44,727 bases of DNA from Tannerella sp. (GCF_030528505.1 NZ_JAUMYS010000018.1:1-44727); one strand, 5' to 3'; counted from the first letter of the stretch, positions 26,301-37,483 are shown. The notes: a model not told the origin generated them from the letters alone. Numbers and translations: made by a program.

Positions 26301-27583
26301 CCTTTCATCACATATTCCAGAATATCCCATACGACCGGTTCTTTGCGATCTACGATTTTTTTGGCAGATTTGACCGTCTTCACAATGCCGCGTTCAATCA
26401 ACTTACGGATGATAAACGGCTTATATAACTCGGCAGCCATACCTTTCGGCAGACCGCACTCGTGCATTTTCAATTCGGGGCCGACCACAATGACCGAACG
26501 TGCAGAATAGTCGACACGTTTACCCAACAGATTCTGACGGAAACGTCCTTGTTTTCCTTTCAAGCTGTCTGAAAGCGACTTCAACAGACGGTTGGCATCC
26601 GTTTTCACGGCGCTTGACTTGCGCGAATTATCGAACAATGAATCGACCGCCTCCTGCAACATACGCTTTTCGTTTCGAAGAATAACTTCCGGGGCGCGGA
26701 TATCAATCAACCGTTTCAGACGGTTGTTACGGATAATCACGCGACGATATAAATCATTCAAATCGGAAGTGGCAAAACGACCTCCATCCAGCGGAACAAG
26801 CGGACGCAATTCCGGCGGAATGACAGGTACCACCTTAATAATCATCCATTCCGGCTTATTCCGGCCTTTCGACGCACGAAACGATTCAACCACCTGCAAA
26901 CGTTTCAGTGCCTCATTCTTTCGTTGCTGCGACGTGTCTGTCGTTGCATGATGACGCAAATCGTACGATAAGGTATCCAAGTCCAAACGAACAAGCAAGT
27001 CGTAAATCGCTTCTGCACCGATTTTTGCAATAAACTTGTTCGGGTCGGAATCTTCAAGCATTTGGTTTTCTTTCGGTAACGTATCGAGGATATTCAGATA
27101 CTCTTCTTCGGACAATAAGTCCATATCATTAACACCTTCTGCCGCCCCTTTCTGGATCACGATATATCGTTCATAGTAGATAATCGAATCCATCTTCTTG
27201 GTAGGTAGTCCCAGCAGATAACCGATCTTATTCGGTAAAGAACGAAAATACCAGATATGTGCCACCGGAACGACTAACTGAATATGTCCGGAACGCTCAC
27301 GGCGCACCTTCTTCTCCGTTACTTCCACTCCGCATCGGTCACAAACAATTCCCTTATAACGAATACGTTTATACTTTCCGCAATAACATTCGTAATTTTT
27401 TACCGGGCCAAAAATCCGTTCGCAGAACAAACCGTCGCGTTCGGGTTTGTACGTACGGTAATTGATCGTCTCCGGCTTCAATACCTCTCCGTACGAGTTT
27501 TCAAGAATCTCTTCCGGCGAAGCCAGTCCGATGGTAATCTTCGTAAACTCACTCTTTATCTTATTTTCTCTTCTAAAAGCCAT
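23306..27583 (-). CDS. rpoC: DNA-directed RNA polymerase subunit beta'
   Basis: This 1425-residue subunit carries the catalytic NADFDGDQ at 468-475, which binds the active-site magnesium. It has the N-terminal zinc site (C66, C68, C81, C84), the bridge-helix and trigger-loop regions, and a second zinc site ([13 protein letters not shown]). The start at 27583 ([10 protein letters not shown]) is the family start; an in-frame ATG 54 bases upstream has no family support. rpoB ends 29 bases upstream. The length matches other Bacteroidetes beta' subunits. No truncation or frameshift is seen. Confidence 0.98.
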   Translation of the reverse strand: MAFRRENKIKSEFTKITIGLASPEEILENSYGEVLKPETINYRTYKPERDGLFCERIFGPVKNYECYCGKYKRIRYKGIVCDRCGVEVTEKKVRRERSGHIQLVVPVAHIWYFRSLPNKIGYLLGLPTKKMDSIIYYERYIVIQKGAAEGVNDMDLLSEEEYLNILDTLPKENQMLEDSDPNKFIAKIGAEAIYDLLVRLDLDTLSYDLRHHATTDTSQQRKNEALKRLQVVESFRASKGRNKPEWMIIKVVPVIPPELRPLVPLDGGRFATSDLNDLYRRVIIRNNRLKRLIDIRAPEVILRNEKRMLQEAVDSLFDNSRKSSAVKTDANRLLKSLSDSLKGKQGRFRQNLLGKRVDYSARSVIVVGPELKMHECGLPKGMAAELYKPFIIRKLIERGIVKTVKSAKKIVDRKEPVVWDILEYVMKGHPVLLNRAPTLHRLGIQAFQPKLIEGKAIQLHPLACTAFNADFDGDQMAVHLPLGNEAVLEAQMLMLASHNILNPANGAPITVPSQDMVLGLYYITKLRRGARGEGLVFYGPEEAMIAYNEKKVNIHAPIKVYVNDLDEEGETVRKMVETSVGRLMANEYVPDEVGYINEVWGKKALRDIISRVIKACGVARTAQFLDDIKNLGYYMAFKGGLSFNLADVLIPPEKDDIVKEGYDEVEQITANYNMGFITNNERYNQIIDTWTHVNSRLSKTLIDQLSADDDGFNSIYMMMDSGARGSKEQIRQLSGMRGLMAKPQKSGSDGGQIIENPILSNFKEGLSVLEYFISTHGARKGLADTALKTADAGYLTRRLVDVSHDVIINEEDCGTLRGLTCTELKNNEEVIASLYERILGRVSVHDIIHPITGRIIVKSGEEIREKQATEIQNSPIESVEIRSVLTCESKKGVCAKCYGRNLATGQMVQKGEVVGVIAAQSIGEPGTQLTLRTFHVGGIASNIATENSLVSKYDGVLEIDELRAVESETEKCKIVVSRLAELRIVDPHTKIILHNHNIPYGSKLFFDHGAMIQKGDKIMEWDPFNAVIVSEVAGKLSFESMDENVTYKVESDETTGLKEKIIIESKDKTKIPAAHILNADNEPLKNYSLPLGAHVVKEEGDMIKAGEVLVKIPRAVGKTGDITGGLPRVTELFEARNPSNPAIVSEIDGEVSFGKIKRGNREIMVTSKLGEVKKYMVPLSKQLLVQENDYVRAGMPLSDGAITPSDILAIKGPTAVQEYIVNEVQDVYRLQGVKINDKHFEVIVRQMMRKVEIVDPGDTRFLEQQVVDKLEVMEENDRIWGKKVVTDAGDSATLNAGQIVTARKLRDENSMLKRRDKRPVEARDAVPATTNQILQGITRAALQTTSFMSAASFQETTKVLNEAAICGKIDRLEGLKENVICGHLIPAGTGQREFEKLTVGAKDEFDRIAASRANVVDLSDVKMDK

Positions 27584-27612
27584 ATTTTTCTCTATTTTAT
27601 AAAGAGTTATCT

Positions 27613-30600
27613 TTAATCTAATGTAAGACTTAAACAAAGGCCTCTCAACTCGTGAAGCAATACATTCAACGACTCGGGAATACCCGGTTTAGGCATATTC
27701 TCGCCTTTCACAATCGCTTCGTATGCTTTCGAACGGCCGACTACATCGTCCGACTTGATTGTCAAGATTTCTTGCAAGATGTGAGCGGCCCCGAAGGCTT
27801 CGATCGCCCAAACCTCCATCTCTCCGAAACGTTGACCACCAAACTGCGCCTTACCTCCTAACGGTTGCTGCGTAATCAATGAATACGGACCGATGGAACG
27901 AGCGTGCATCTTGTCGTCGACCATGTGTCCCAACTTCAAGAAGTACGTAACTCCTACCGTTGCCGGCTGGTCAAAGCGCTCTCCCGTGCCGCCGTCATAC
28001 AAGTAGGTCTTACCATAACGCGGTATGCCTGCTTTATCAGTCCATTCATTCAAATCGTCGATCGATGCTCCGTCGAAAATCGGCGTAGCGAATTTCACAT
28101 CGAGCGTCTTTCCGGCCCATCCCAAAACGGCTTCAAAAATCTGTCCGAGGTTCATACGCGAAGGTACACCCAACGGGTTCAAACAGATATCCACCGGCGT
28201 ACCGTCCTCAAGGAAAGGCATGTCTTCCTGACGTACAATCTTCGAAACGATACCTTTATTACCATGGCGCCCGGCCATCTTATCGCCGACTTGAATCTTA
28301 CGTTTCTTGGCAATGTAAACTTTGGCTATCTGCACGATTCCGGTAGGCAGCTCATCTCCAATCGTGAGATCGAACTTCTTCCGGCGCAATTCGGCATCTA
28401 ATTCCTTATATTTCTTCAGATAATTAACAATCAGCTGCTTGATCAGCTCATTCTTATGGGCGTCAGTCGTCCATTTGCTTACCTGCACCGTGTTATAATC
28501 CAACTCTTCCAAGGCTTTACGCGAGAATTTGGCGCCACGGGCAATAACCTCCGTATTCAAATAGTCTTTTACGCCTTGCGAGGTTTTGCCGTTCGTGAGT
28601 TCCTGCAACTTATCGACGAGCAAGCTCTTCAATGCGGCCATCTTTTCTTCGTATTCTTCGTCCAGCTTCGGCAGTACAGCCTTATCGGACATACGAGAAT
28701 TGCGTTTTTTCACCATCTTCGAGAACAGGCTCGTTTCAATAACGACCCCTTGCAACGAAGGCGTCGCTTTCAAGGAAGCGTCTTTTACGTCGCCGGCCTT
28801 GTCGCCGAAAATCGCACGCAACAACTTTTCTTCGGGAGAAGGATCGGACTCTCCTTTCGGCGTGATCTTTCCGATCAGGATATCGCCGGGTTTAACGTGT
28901 GCGCCTACACGGATGATACCACGCTCGTCGAGGTCTTTGATGGCTTCCTCACTCACGTTCGGGATATCGGAAGTTAACTCTTCCATACCACGCTTCGTTT
29001 CACGCACTTCCAGGATATACTCATCCACATGAACCGACGTAAAGAAATCTTCACGAACCATGCGTTCATTCAGTACTACGGCATCCTCATAGTTATATCC
29101 CTTCCACGGCATATAAGCCACTTTAACGTTACGTCCCAAAGCAAGCTCTCCGTTTTGTGTCGAATAACCTTCCGTCAGGATATCCCCGGCTTTTACGCGT
29201 TGACCGCAACGACAAATCGGGCGCAAATCGACGGTTGTACTTTGGTTCGTTTTCCGCCATTTCGGAATGATATACGTTTTCACCGCATCTTCGAAGCTTA
29301 CAAATTCCTCATCTTCCGTGCGGTCATATTTAATCTTGATACAAGTAGCGTCTACAAAGACGATTTCGCCCTCTCCTTCTGCGATAATCTGGGTGCGCGA
29401 ATCACGAGCCACCTGTGCTTCAATACCGGTTCCGACAATCGGAGCATCGGTACGAATCAACGGTACGGCCTGACGCATCATGTTCGATCCCATCAAGGCA
29501 CGGTTCGCATCATCATGTTCGAGGAAAGGAATCAACGCCGCCGCAATCGAAGCGATTTGGGTCGGAGCAACGTCCATCAAATCGACCTTCTCCGGTTCTA
29601 CCACGGGGAAGTCGGCTTCATACCTCGATTTCACCTTATCGCGCACAAAACGTCCGTTATCATCCAACGGGGCATTTCCTTGGGCTACGATCTTATTCTC
29701 TTCTTCTTCGGCCGTATAATATTCCAAAGCCTCTTCCGAGAAATCCACTCTTCCTTCTTCGACCTTACGGTAAGGAGTAGCGATGAATCCCAACTCATTG
29801 ATTTTCGCATACACACAAAGCGAAGAAATCAAGCCGATATTCGGACCTTCCGGTGTTTCAATCGGACAAAGACGTCCGTAATGCGTATAATGAACGTCAC
29901 GCACCTCAAACCCGGCACGTTCGCGCGAGAGACCTCCGGGACCTAAAGCCGACAAACGACGCTTATGGGTAATCTCTGCCAACGGATTCGTCTGATCCAT
30001 AAATTGCGACAACGCGTTCGTCCCGAAAAAAGAGTTCACAACCGACGAAATCGTTTTGGCATTGATCAGATCGATCGGAGTGAACACCTCGTTATCACGA
30101 ACATTCATCCGTTCACGAACGGTACGCGACATACGCGCCAGCCCGATTCCAAACTGGTTATACAACTGCTCACCAACCGTCCGGACACGACGGTTACTCA
30201 AATGGTCAATATCATCTACAACTGCCTTCGAATTAATCAGTTCAATCAGATATTTGATAATTTCAATAATATCTTCTTTCGTTAAGACCCTGATATCTTC
30301 GCTGGTAGTCAATCCTAACTTGCGATTTATGCGGAAACGTCCCACATCTCCCAAATCATAACGCTTTTCGGAGAAGAACAAGTTCGTAATTACTTCTCGT
30401 GCGCTGGCTTCATCAGCGGGCTCCGCATTACGTAACTGACGATAAATATACAATACGGCTTCCTTCTCCGAGTTACTCGGATCCTTCTGAAGCGTATTGT
30501 AAATGATCGCGTAATCGGCCAGATTCTGATCTTCGCGGTGTAACAAAATATGTTGTACCCCCGAATCAATGATTTCATTGATATTATCTTCGCTCAGTTC

Positions 30601-31425
30601 CGCTTCACGGTCGATAACCACGTCATTACGCTCGATAGAAACGACTTCGCCCGTATCTTCATCGACAAAATCTTCCACCCATGTCTTCAACACGCGGGCA
30701 GCCAATTTTCGCCCGATATATTTCTTTAAGTTCGTTTTGTTTACTTTGACTTCTTCCGCCAAGTTGAATATCTCCAAGATATCCTTATCGCTTTCGAAAC
30801 CGATAGCACGCAACAAGGTTGTTACAGGCAGCTTTTTCTTACGGTCGATGTAGGCATACATCACGTTGTTGATATCCGTTGCAAACTCAATCCATGAACC
30901 TTTGAACGGAATAATACGGGCAGAATATAATTTCGTCCCGTTGGCATGCGTATTCTGTCCGAAAAATACACCCGGCGAACGGTGTAACTGTGATACGACA
31001 ACACGTTCGGCACCGTTTATCACAAACGTCCCGCGATCCGTCATATAAGGAATTGGGCCCAGGTAGACATCCTGAATTACCGTGTCGAAATCTTCGTGTT
31101 CCGGGTCGGTACAGTATAATTTAAGTTTGGCTTTTAACGGAACACTGTAGGTCAATCCGCGCGCAATGCACTCGTCAATCGAATACCGGGGCGGATCTAC
31201 ATAATAATCCAAAAACTCCAACACGAAATTATTTCGTGTATCCGCGATAGGGAAGTTTTCGGAAAACACTTTATACAAGCCCTCCTTTTTTCTTTTTTCG
31301 GGCGGCGTATCAAGTTGTAAAAAGTCTTGAAATGACTTCAATTGTACTTCGAGAAAGTCCGGATAAGCGAGGAAGTTCTTTATCGAAGCAAAATTTATCC
31401 TTTGAGTTTGAGCTGCAGAAGACAT
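27613..31425 (-). CDS. rpoB: DNA-directed RNA polymerase subunit beta
   Basis: The subunit has 1270 residues and is complete, ending GLCLSLTLD. The rifampicin region is readable as [28 protein letters not shown]. Gln474, Asp477, His487, Arg490 and Ser492 correspond to E. coli Q513, D516, H526, R529 and S531 and are all wild type, so no classical rifampicin-resistance change is present. The Lys/His catalytic region (RHGNKGIVS) and the C-terminal clamp motif ([25 protein letters not shown] [21 protein letters not shown]) are present. A terminator-like hairpin separates it from rplL upstream, and rpoC follows. Confidence 0.98.
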   Translation of the reverse strand: MSSAAQTQRINFASIKNFLAYPDFLEVQLKSFQDFLQLDTPPEKRKKEGLYKVFSENFPIADTRNNFVLEFLDYYVDPPRYSIDECIARGLTYSVPLKAKLKLYCTDPEHEDFDTVIQDVYLGPIPYMTDRGTFVINGAERVVVSQLHRSPGVFFGQNTHANGTKLYSARIIPFKGSWIEFATDINNVMYAYIDRKKKLPVTTLLRAIGFESDKDILEIFNLAEEVKVNKTNLKKYIGRKLAARVLKTWVEDFVDEDTGEVVSIERNDVVIDREAELSEDNINEIIDSGVQHILLHREDQNLADYAIIYNTLQKDPSNSEKEAVLYIYRQLRNAEPADEASAREVITNLFFSEKRYDLGDVGRFRINRKLGLTTSEDIRVLTKEDIIEIIKYLIELINSKAVVDDIDHLSNRRVRTVGEQLYNQFGIGLARMSRTVRERMNVRDNEVFTPIDLINAKTISSVVNSFFGTNALSQFMDQTNPLAEITHKRRLSALGPGGLSRERAGFEVRDVHYTHYGRLCPIETPEGPNIGLISSLCVYAKINELGFIATPYRKVEEGRVDFSEEALEYYTAEEEENKIVAQGNAPLDDNGRFVRDKVKSRYEADFPVVEPEKVDLMDVAPTQIASIAAALIPFLEHDDANRALMGSNMMRQAVPLIRTDAPIVGTGIEAQVARDSRTQIIAEGEGEIVFVDATCIKIKYDRTEDEEFVSFEDAVKTYIIPKWRKTNQSTTVDLRPICRCGQRVKAGDILTEGYSTQNGELALGRNVKVAYMPWKGYNYEDAVVLNERMVREDFFTSVHVDEYILEVRETKRGMEELTSDIPNVSEEAIKDLDERGIIRVGAHVKPGDILIGKITPKGESDPSPEEKLLRAIFGDKAGDVKDASLKATPSLQGVVIETSLFSKMVKKRNSRMSDKAVLPKLDEEYEEKMAALKSLLVDKLQELTNGKTSQGVKDYLNTEVIARGAKFSRKALEELDYNTVQVSKWTTDAHKNELIKQLIVNYLKKYKELDAELRRKKFDLTIGDELPTGIVQIAKVYIAKKRKIQVGDKMAGRHGNKGIVSKIVRQEDMPFLEDGTPVDICLNPLGVPSRMNLGQIFEAVLGWAGKTLDVKFATPIFDGASIDDLNEWTDKAGIPRYGKTYLYDGGTGERFDQPATVGVTYFLKLGHMVDDKMHARSIGPYSLITQQPLGGKAQFGGQRFGEMEVWAIEAFGAAHILQEILTIKSDDVVGRSKAYEAIVKGENMPKPGIPESLNVLLHELRGLCLSLTLD

Positions 31426-31473
31426 TTAGTTAGTAGTTAGGAATTGTTTTTGAACTTGTAATGAAATAGACAC

Positions 31474-31513
31474 AAAAAGGTTAAGAATCCCCGACTTACG
31501 GGGAGACTTAACC
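31474..31513 (-). terminator. Attenuator-type hairpin between rplL and rpoB
   Basis: On the minus strand GGTTAAG-TC-TCCCC pairs with GGGGA-TT-CTTAACC and is followed by TTTTT. It lies 29 bases after the rplL stop codon and about 50 bases ahead of rpoB. By analogy with the E. coli rplL-rpoB attenuator, it probably lowers polymerase expression relative to the ribosomal proteins. The analogy is inference. Confidence 0.75.
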
Positions 31514-31541
31514 AAATCACCTGTTTATCAGGCTATAGACA

Positions 31542-31916
31542 CTATTTAAGCTCAACTTCTGCTCCTGCTTCTTCCAACTTTTTCTTCAAATCTTCAGCCT
31601 CGGCCTTAGCCACACCTTCTTTTACGTTGCTCGGAGCACCGTCAACCATATCTTTTGCTTCTTTCAAGCCCAGACCGGTCAACTCTTTCACTAATTTAAC
31701 GACTGCCAGCTTATTCGCACCAGCGGACTTCAGCACTACATCGAAAGAAGATTTCTCTTCAGCGGCTGCTGCGCCTGCTGCCGGACCGGCTGCTACCGCT
31801 ACGGCTGCGGCTGCCGGCTCAATACCGTATTCCTCTTTCAAAATCGTCGTTAATTCGCTCACTTCCTTTACGGTAAGATTTACTAATTGTTCTGCAAAAG
31901 CTTTCAAATCTGCCAT
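31542..31916 (-). CDS. rplL: 50S ribosomal protein L7/L12
   Basis: This 124-residue protein shows the three parts of L7/L12: an N-terminal dimerisation helix pair (about 1-32), an Ala-rich flexible hinge ([20 protein letters not shown]), and the globular C-terminal domain ([41 protein letters not shown] and on to AGAEVELK). It forms the ribosomal stalk that recruits translation factors. It follows rplJ by 42 bases in the usual order. Confidence 0.97.
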   Translation of the reverse strand: MADLKAFAEQLVNLTVKEVSELTTILKEEYGIEPAAAAVAVAAGPAAGAAAAEEKSSFDVVLKSAGANKLAVVKLVKELTGLGLKEAKDMVDGAPSNVKEGVAKAEAEDLKKKLEEAGAEVELK

Positions 31917-31958
31917 TTTTGTATGATTTAAATGATTATTATTCTGTTAATTAAATTT

Positions 31959-32486
31959 TCATCTCTTCTCGAGAGTTTGTAAAATACCATGAATAGCTTG
32001 TCCGGATGAAGACTGCAAAGCAGACATCACATTCTTGATCGGTGACTGCAACAATCCAATCAAATCTCCAATCATCTCTTCTCTGCTCTTCAGACTTGCC
32101 AGGGCATCAAGGTTCTCTGCTCCTATGTAGAAGCTTTCTTGTACATAGGCGGCTTTCAGTTGAGGTTTCACCTCTCCCTTCATGCCTTTTGTAAAATCCT
32201 TCATCAAGCGAGCCGGAGCATTGACCACATTCGAAAACATAACGGCCGTATTTCCCTTGAGGGTTTCATACAAGGCCGAATAATCCGCGTCCATGGACTC
32301 CAAAGCCCTTTTAAACAAAGTATTTTTTACAACGACTAACTTTACATTTTCTTTGTAACAAACTCTTCTCAACGCACTCGTCTTCTCCGCATCCAATGCT
32401 TCGATGTCCGTCAAGTAGAAGTTCGCATATTCTTTCAATGTTTCGGTCAACCGTTCAACAACGATACTTTTATCTTCCTTTTTCAT
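31959..32486 (-). CDS. rplJ: 50S ribosomal protein L10
   Basis: This 175-residue stalk base protein has the L10 core (VKLVVVKNTLFKRALES, LKGNTAVMFS, NAPARLMKDF) and a C-terminal helix for L7/L12 dimers (LQSSSGQAIHGILQTLEKR). In E. coli it binds its own leader and represses translation; no separate leader structure is visible in the 22 bases after rplA. Confidence 0.95.
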   Translation of the reverse strand: MKKEDKSIVVERLTETLKEYANFYLTDIEALDAEKTSALRRVCYKENVKLVVVKNTLFKRALESMDADYSALYETLKGNTAVMFSNVVNAPARLMKDFTKGMKGEVKPQLKAAYVQESFYIGAENLDALASLKSREEMIGDLIGLLQSPIKNVMSALQSSSGQAIHGILQTLEKR

Positions 32487-32508
32487 TTGTTCCTAAACTT
32501 TAAAGTAA

Positions 32509-33204
32509 TTAATCTTCAACCGTCTTCGGGTCAACCTTAATACCCGGACTCATTGTACTAGAAAGATAAATGCTCTTTATATAGGTACCTTTGGCAGCCG
32601 ACGGTTTCAATTTGATAAGTGTTGAAATAAATTCTTTCGCATTTCCACTTATCTGCTCCGGGCTGAAAGATACTTTACCGATGGAAGAGTGAACGATTCC
32701 GGCTTTGTCGACTTTAAAATCGATTTTGCCTTGTTTCACCTCTTTCACGGCGTTCCCAATTTCATTCGTTACCGTTCCGCTCTTAGGATTCGGCATCAAG
32801 CCGCGAGGGCCCAACACACGTCCTAATGCACCGATTTTACCCATGATTGCGGGCATCGTGATGATGATATCGATATCGGTCCATCCACCTTTAATTTTTT
32901 CGATATATTCATCTAGTCCCACATAATCGGCTCCGGCTGCTTTAGCCTCGGCTTCTTTATCAGGAGTACACAATGCAAGAACCCTTGTTTCTTTACCTGT
33001 CCCATGAGGAAGTGATACCACCCCTCTCACCATTTGGTTGGATTTACGGGGGTCAACACCGAGACGAACATCCACATCTACCGAAGCATCGAATTTAGTC
33101 GTTGTAATTTCTTTGACTAATGCCGAAGCTTCCTGTAACGTGTACATTTTCCCTTCTTCAAGCTTACCCTCCGCCAATTTCCGATTTTTCGTTACTTTAC
33201 TCAT
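32509..33204 (-). CDS. rplA: 50S ribosomal protein L1
   Basis: This 231-residue protein has the L1 signatures: [58 protein letters not shown] and the terminal [11 protein letters not shown]. It is complete. In the ribosome it forms the mobile stalk near the exit site. It starts 14 bases after rplK, with which it is normally co-regulated. Confidence 0.97.
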   Translation of the reverse strand: MSKVTKNRKLAEGKLEEGKMYTLQEASALVKEITTTKFDASVDVDVRLGVDPRKSNQMVRGVVSLPHGTGKETRVLALCTPDKEAEAKAAGADYVGLDEYIEKIKGGWTDIDIIITMPAIMGKIGALGRVLGPRGLMPNPKSGTVTNEIGNAVKEVKQGKIDFKVDKAGIVHSSIGKVSFSPEQISGNAKEFISTLIKLKPSAAKGTYIKSIYLSSTMSPGIKVDPKTVED

Positions 33205-33218
33205 CTTCCAATTGACTT

Positions 33219-33665
33219 TTAATGGTTCGTTTCCGGGAATGTCCCAGTTACCGTAATACCCATGCTTCGCGCTGTACCGGCGACCATCTTCATCGCAGAT
33301 TCAACGGTAAAGCAGTTCAGATCGACCAACTTGTCTTCCGCAATTGCCTTCACCGTATCCCAAGTGACTTGCGCCACTTTTTTACGGTTGGGCTGTGCCG
33401 ATCCGCTCTTTTGCTTGCTGGCTTCAAGCAGCTGCACAGCAACAGGCGGTGTCTTTACGACAAAATCAAACGTCTTATCCGCATAATAGGTAATTACCAC
33501 AGGTAACACCTTACCGGCCTTGTCTTGGGTTCTGGCATTGAATTGCTTGCAGAACTCCATAATATTTATTCCCTTGGAACCCAATGCAGGTCCAACGGGA
33601 GGAGAAGGGTTGGCCGCTCCTCCTTTTATCTGCAATTTAATTTGTCCAGCAATTTCTTTCGCCAT
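33219..33665 (-). CDS. rplK: 50S ribosomal protein L11
   Basis: This 148-residue protein has the N-terminal domain with the conserved prolines ([32 protein letters not shown]) that binds thiostrepton-type antibiotics and the RelA pathway. The C-terminal rRNA-binding domain ends in [12 protein letters not shown]. It lies 61 bases after nusG in the conserved nusG-rplKAJL-rpoBC order. Confidence 0.97.
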   Translation of the reverse strand: MAKEIAGQIKLQIKGGAANPSPPVGPALGSKGINIMEFCKQFNARTQDKAGKVLPVVITYYADKTFDFVVKTPPVAVQLLEASKQKSGSAQPNRKKVAQVTWDTVKAIAEDKLVDLNCFTVESAMKMVAGTARSMGITVTGTFPETNH

Positions 33666-33726
33666 CTTTCTTTAATTTAATATTTAATTCAGATTTTGGA
33701 AAAGTACTCGTCATTCGTAACAATGA

Positions 33727-34269
33727 TTACTCTTTTTCCACTTGTACATAACTTAATTCAAGGGGCGTTTTACGTCCAAAGATTTTGACAATCACCTTGA
33801 GTTTCTTTTTCTCCGCATTTACTTCTTCAATGACACCACTGAAACCGTTGAAAGGTCCATACGTTACTTTCACCGTTTCACCTACATAATATTGAACATC
33901 GAGTTCTTCCGGTTGTTCTTGTAATTCATCCAGCGTTCCTAACACACGGCTCACCTCCGACGGACGTAACGGAACAGGGTTTTCCAACCCGCCCAAAAAT
34001 CCGATTACATGAGGTATTTCGCGCAAACGATGGATCACCTCTCCCACCAGATTGGCTTCCACCAATACGTATCCGGGCAAATAGGCACGCTCCTTGACGA
34101 CCTTTTTGCCATTACGCATGGTGAACGTCTTCTCTGTCGGGATAAGTACCTGAGAAACATAATTTCCCAAGTCCGAATTTCTCATTTCGGCCTCCAGATA
34201 TTCACGCACCTTATTCTCCTTCCCGCTGATTGCGCGGAGAACATAGAATTTTTGTTGAGAATCTGACAT
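33727..34269 (-). CDS. nusG: Transcription termination/antitermination factor NusG
   Basis: This 180-residue protein has the NGN domain (FYVLRAISGKENKVREYLEAE; RAYLPGYVLVEANL; HVIGFLGG) and a C-terminal KOW domain (GETVKVTYGPFNGFSGVIEEVNAEKKKLKV). It binds RNA polymerase and links it to Rho or the ribosome. It starts 9 bases after secE. Confidence 0.97.
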   Translation of the reverse strand: MSDSQQKFYVLRAISGKENKVREYLEAEMRNSDLGNYVSQVLIPTEKTFTMRNGKKVVKERAYLPGYVLVEANLVGEVIHRLREIPHVIGFLGGLENPVPLRPSEVSRVLGTLDELQEQPEELDVQYYVGETVKVTYGPFNGFSGVIEEVNAEKKKLKVIVKIFGRKTPLELSYVQVEKE

Positions 34270-34278
34270 TACAAAACC

Positions 34279-34467
34279 TTATAAACTGTAGATGAATTTC
34301 ATCACAGCCTCAAATCCAAAGTCAATGGCGCCAATAAGTACTGCTATGATAAGGGAAGCAAACATAACAACGACAGCACTATTTGACAACTCCGCTTTCG
34401 TCGGCCAAGAAACCTTATGTACAAGCTCGTTATACGAGTCTTTGATATAAGCTATTACTCTCTTCAT
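34279..34467 (-). CDS. secE: Preprotein translocase subunit SecE (single-span form)
   Basis: The protein has 62 residues, with an N-terminal amphipathic helix (MKRVIAYIKDSYNELVHKVSWPTKAELSNSAVVV) carrying the conserved SWPT motif and one membrane segment (about 32-54). It is the single-span form common outside the enterobacteria. It is part of the SecYEG channel. Its place between tRNA-Trp and nusG is the standard order. Confidence 0.95.
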   Translation of the reverse strand: MKRVIAYIKDSYNELVHKVSWPTKAELSNSAVVVMFASLIIAVLIGAIDFGFEAVMKFIYSL

Positions 34468-34483
34468 TATTTGTTATTTATTG

Positions 34484-34556
34484 CACGGAAGGAGAGGCTC
34501 GAACTCCCGACACCTGGTTTTGGAGACCAGTGCTCTACCGACTGAGCTACTTCCGT
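34484..34556 (-). tRNA. tRNA-Trp (anticodon CCA)
   Basis: The 73-nt cloverleaf has acceptor ACGGAAG/CTTCCGT, D arm GCTC/GAGC, anticodon stem CTGGT/ACCAG with loop CTCCAAA (anticodon CCA), T arm GGGAG/CTCTC with one G-U pair, and discriminator G. The CCA end is not encoded. It lies between tuf and secE. Confidence 0.96.
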
Positions 34557-34560
34557 AAAG

Positions 34561-34592
34561 TACAGTCGGCCGTTATAGGCGAACCGACTGTA
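34561..34592 (-). terminator. Hairpin between tuf and tRNA-Trp
   Basis: TACAGTCGG (34561-34569) pairs perfectly with CCGACTGTA (34584-34592). Read on the minus strand it is followed by CTTT, a short T-run, and then tRNA-Trp within 5 bases. It may be a partial terminator for tuf or a processing signal for the tRNA. Confidence 0.5.
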
Positions 34593-34603
34593 TGTGTGAT
34601 TTA

Positions 34604-35791
34604 TTAGTCTATCAACTCCGTAATCTGACCGGCACCTACCGTACGGCCACCTTCACGGATAGCAAAACGCAAACCAATGTTACATGCTACAGGATAGATC
34701 AATTCCACTTCGATCGTCACGTTGTCACCGGGCATAACCATTTCTACCCCACTCGGCAGAGAGATTTCACCTGTCACGTCCAACGTACGGATATAGAACT
34801 GCGGACGATATTTGTTGTGGAACGGCGTATGACGACCACCTTCTTCTTTCTTCAAGATATAAACCTCTGCCTTAAATTTGGAGTGAGGTTTAACCTGTCC
34901 CGGATGGCAAAGTACCATACCGCGCTTGATTTCATTCTTATCAATACCACGGAGCAACAGACCTACGTTATCTCCGGCTTGACCTTCGTCCAAAATCTTA
35001 CGGAACATTTCAACCCCCGTCACAACAGACTTTCTTCCTTCAGCACCCAAACCGATGATCTGAACTTCATCTCCGGTATGAACCACACCCGTTTCAATAC
35101 GTCCTGTAGCAACCGTACCACGTCCCGTAATCGAGAACACGTCTTCAACCGGCATCAAGAACGGTTTGTCCACATCGCGCGGAGGCAACGGAATCCAAGT
35201 ATCAACAGCATCCATCAATTCCATGATCTTTTCTTCCCATTTCGCATCTCCATTCAATCCACCCAATGCAGAACCTTGAATAACAGGAGTATTATCTCCA
35301 TCGAAATTGTAGAACGAAAGCAGTTCACGCATTTCCATTTCTACCAATTCCAACATTTCAGCATCGTCAACCATATCGCACTTATTCATAAACACGACCA
35401 GACGAGGAACGTTTACCTGACGAGCCAACAAGATGTGTTCGCGAGTCTGAGGCATCGGACCGTCAGTAGCCGCAACAACGATGATCGCACCGTCCATCTG
35501 AGCAGCACCCGTTACCATGTTCTTCACATAGTCGGCGTGACCCGGACAGTCTACGTGTGCATAGTGACGGTTTGCCGTCTCATATTCCACGTGCGACGTG
35601 TTAATGGTAATACCTCTTTCTTTTTCTTCCGGAGCATTGTCGATCGAATCGAACGAACGCAATTCAGAAAGACCTTTCTTCGCCAAAACAGTTGTAATAG
35701 CAGCTGTCAAGGTAGTTTTACCATGGTCAACGTGACCAATCGTACCGATGTTTACATGCGGTTTTGTCCTGTTAAAATGTTCTTTTGCCAT
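34604..35791 (-). CDS. tuf: Elongation factor Tu
   Basis: This 395-residue GTPase delivers aminoacyl-tRNA to the ribosome. The G motifs are GHVDHGKT (about 19-26), the effector region [32 protein letters not shown], and GSAL in domain 1. Domains 2 and 3 follow ([30 protein letters not shown]). It is complete. Two tRNA-Thr genes lie upstream and tRNA-Trp downstream; a single promoter ahead of the tRNAs could serve all of them. Confidence 0.98.
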   Translation of the reverse strand: MAKEHFNRTKPHVNIGTIGHVDHGKTTLTAAITTVLAKKGLSELRSFDSIDNAPEEKERGITINTSHVEYETANRHYAHVDCPGHADYVKNMVTGAAQMDGAIIVVAATDGPMPQTREHILLARQVNVPRLVVFMNKCDMVDDAEMLELVEMEMRELLSFYNFDGDNTPVIQGSALGGLNGDAKWEEKIMELMDAVDTWIPLPPRDVDKPFLMPVEDVFSITGRGTVATGRIETGVVHTGDEVQIIGLGAEGRKSVVTGVEMFRKILDEGQAGDNVGLLLRGIDKNEIKRGMVLCHPGQVKPHSKFKAEVYILKKEEGGRHTPFHNKYRPQFYIRTLDVTGEISLPSGVEMVMPGDNVTIEVELIYPVACNIGLRFAIREGGRTVGAGQITELID

Positions 35792-35847
35792 AACTCAAAT
35801 TGTCTTTTATGTAATAATTAATAATTTTCTTCTTTCTATTTTATCTG

Positions 35848-35919
<72 letters not shown>

Positions 35920-36031
35920 ATTACACACTCGTTTATAAACAGACCATATATTTTTAAATGTACGCATGTACTATAATATAATAGCAACCTGTTCAAAAAC
36001 TATTTTTCTATTCGCTCACTCTTCTCTTTCG

Positions 36032-36105
36032 AGCCTCTTGTCGGATTCGAACCAACGACCCCGAGATTACAAATCACGTGCTCTGGCCAGCTGAGCTAAA
36101 GAGGC
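36032..36105 (-). tRNA. tRNA-Thr (anticodon TGT)
   Basis: This 74-nt gene has acceptor GCCTCTT/AAGAGGC, D arm GCTC/GAGC, anticodon loop TTTGTAA (anticodon TGT) and T arm GTTGG/CCGAC. The anticodon stem CGTGA/TCTCG has one T29-T41 mismatch. The discriminator is T. It is the first gene after the promoter at 36180-36149. The 112 bases to the next tRNA hold no other tRNA. Confidence 0.93.
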
Positions 36106-36148
36106 CTTTCGCATAAAATGAGCCGCTTCGTGGTAAGCGAAACGGCTG

Positions 36149-36180
36149 CAAATTTAGACATTATTTTATTACGTAGCAAA
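36149..36180 (-). promoter_or_regulatory. Promoter of the tRNA-Thr/tuf transcript
   Basis: On the minus strand TTTG (36180-36177), 20 bases, then TAAATTTG (36156-36149). It lies just after the hpf stop codon and about 44 bases before tRNA-Thr(TGT). A hairpin AGCCG-TTCG/CGAA-CGGCT at about 36121-36147 starts the transcript or ends the hpf transcript. Confidence 0.65.
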
Positions 36181-36196
36181 TTTCCACCTTTTTTTT

Positions 36197-36496
36197 TTAC
36201 TTTGCCCTGCTTTTTTCTTTCACTTTGATCAATTGCTTCTCTAAAGCAACAACTGCATCGTCAACAGCTTCTTCGAATGTATCACTTACTTTCTCGGCAA
36301 AAAGATCGTTGTTTTTTATCTTTAAACGAATCCCAACCTGTTTGTTTTGAACAGACTCTGGCTTCACAACACGCAAAGCCACCTCTGCCCCCAAAATGCC
36401 GTCATGATACTGATTCAGTTTTGAAACTTTTTTTTGAATAAACGCTTCCAAACGCTCGGTTGCATCAAAATGAATTGCTTGAACTCTGATTTCCAT
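36197..36496 (-). CDS. hpf: Ribosome hibernation promoting factor, short form (HPF/RaiA family)
   Basis: This 99-residue protein has the beta-alpha-beta-beta-beta-alpha fold of the short HPF/YfiA family (MEIRVQAIHFDATERLEAFIQKKVSKLNQYHDGILGAEVALRV; IRLKIKNNDLFAEKVSDTFEEAVDDAVVALEKQLIKVKEK). It binds the 30S subunit when growth stops. It lacks the C-terminal dimerisation domain of long HPF. It begins 11 bases after the Xer gene in a probable rpsU-xer-hpf operon. Confidence 0.92.
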   Translation of the reverse strand: MEIRVQAIHFDATERLEAFIQKKVSKLNQYHDGILGAEVALRVVKPESVQNKQVGIRLKIKNNDLFAEKVSDTFEEAVDDAVVALEKQLIKVKEKSRAK

Positions 36497-36507
36497 AATT
36501 TACCTCC

Positions 36508-37407
36508 TTACTTTTTTGCTCTTGGATGAGCATGATACATTTTTTTTAATTCTTCAAAAGTAATATGCGTATAGACAGAGGTAGAAGCCAGACTGCCGTG
36601 TCCGAGCAACTCTTTCACGGCATTCAACTCCGCTCCGTCATTCAACATACTCGTTGCAAAAGAATGTCTGAGCACATGCGGACTGCATTTTGCCAACATC
36701 GGGACACCGGACAATCGTTCCCTGACGATACGATAGACGATAGACCCCGTCAAAGGCTTGCCATTTTTCCGCACAAAGAGATGCATGGAATCATCGACAG
36801 AAATTTCTTTTTCTTTCTCCGAGATATAATGTACAATCATCTCTTTTAAGCGCTCCGCAAACGGAATGATACGCTGCTTATTACGCTTACCGTTCACCCT
36901 GAGCTGCATGGCTTCCATATCAACATCGGCATGCCGAATTCCGACAAGCTCCGAGCGCCGGAGACCTGTCTGATACAACATTTCAAGCAACAGACGATCA
37001 CGGCTACCCTCAAAATCGGAATCAAAGGAAGAACCGTCAAGCAAATCCGCCATCTCTTTCTCTTTCACAAAAGAAGGTAAAGGGCGCGACATCTTAGGCC
37101 CGACCAACAAACGTACCGGGCTTTCAGACAACACTCCCTGCTTCAACAAAAACTTAAAGAACGATTTCAGCGAACTCAGCTTGCGGTTGACCGAGCTGGA
37201 AGCCATTGACCTATCCAAAAGAGAAACCATCCACGAACGAACACAATCCGCATCGATCAACCGAACATCAATCGCTGCCCCTTCCGCATTCGCACGGACG
37301 AACGCTTCAAACTGAAGCAGATCCCGCTCATATGCCGCTACGGTAAGAGCCGAGTAGCCCCTCTCATAGCGAAGGTAACTTAAAAATGGCTTAATAAACG
37401 TATTCAC
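36508..37407 (-). CDS. Tyrosine recombinase of the XerC/XerD type
   Basis: This 299-residue protein has an N-terminal SAM-like DNA-binding domain (about 5-90) and a C-terminal catalytic domain with all key residues: R150 (QTGLRRSEL), K173 in the beta-hairpin (VNGKRNKQR), H244 and R247 (PHVLRH), H270 (LLGHGS) and Y279 (SVYTH). The length fits the cellular Xer proteins that resolve chromosome dimers at dif. The place between rpsU and hpf is usual in Bacteroidetes, so it is not a phage or transposon integrase. XerC and XerD cannot be told apart here. Confidence 0.93.
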   Translation of the reverse strand: MNTFIKPFLSYLRYERGYSALTVAAYERDLLQFEAFVRANAEGAAIDVRLIDADCVRSWMVSLLDRSMASSSVNRKLSSLKSFFKFLLKQGVLSESPVRLLVGPKMSRPLPSFVKEKEMADLLDGSSFDSDFEGSRDRLLLEMLYQTGLRRSELVGIRHADVDMEAMQLRVNGKRNKQRIIPFAERLKEMIVHYISEKEKEISVDDSMHLFVRKNGKPLTGSIVYRIVRERLSGVPMLAKCSPHVLRHSFATSMLNDGAELNAVKELLGHGSLASTSVYTHITFEELKKMYHAHPRAKK

Positions 37408-37483
37408 GCCGCATTGTTTTAACGCGACGAATATAAGGAGTTTTTTTTATTAAACCAAAAAAGGTGGTAAAAAAAACGGATGA

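Noticed and set aside
25256..26428. A 390-codon open frame opposite rpoC
   Set aside because: It is the same type of shadow frame; no start context or domain is recognisable.
34592..35821. A 409-codon open frame on the plus strand opposite tuf
   Set aside because: It mirrors the whole of tuf, has no family similarity, and is explained by the codon bias of tuf.
36508..37407. Tyrosine recombinase as a sign of an integrated mobile element
   Set aside because: The gene lies between rpsU and hpf, a normal place for a cellular Xer protein in Bacteroidetes, and no phage or conjugation genes surround it.
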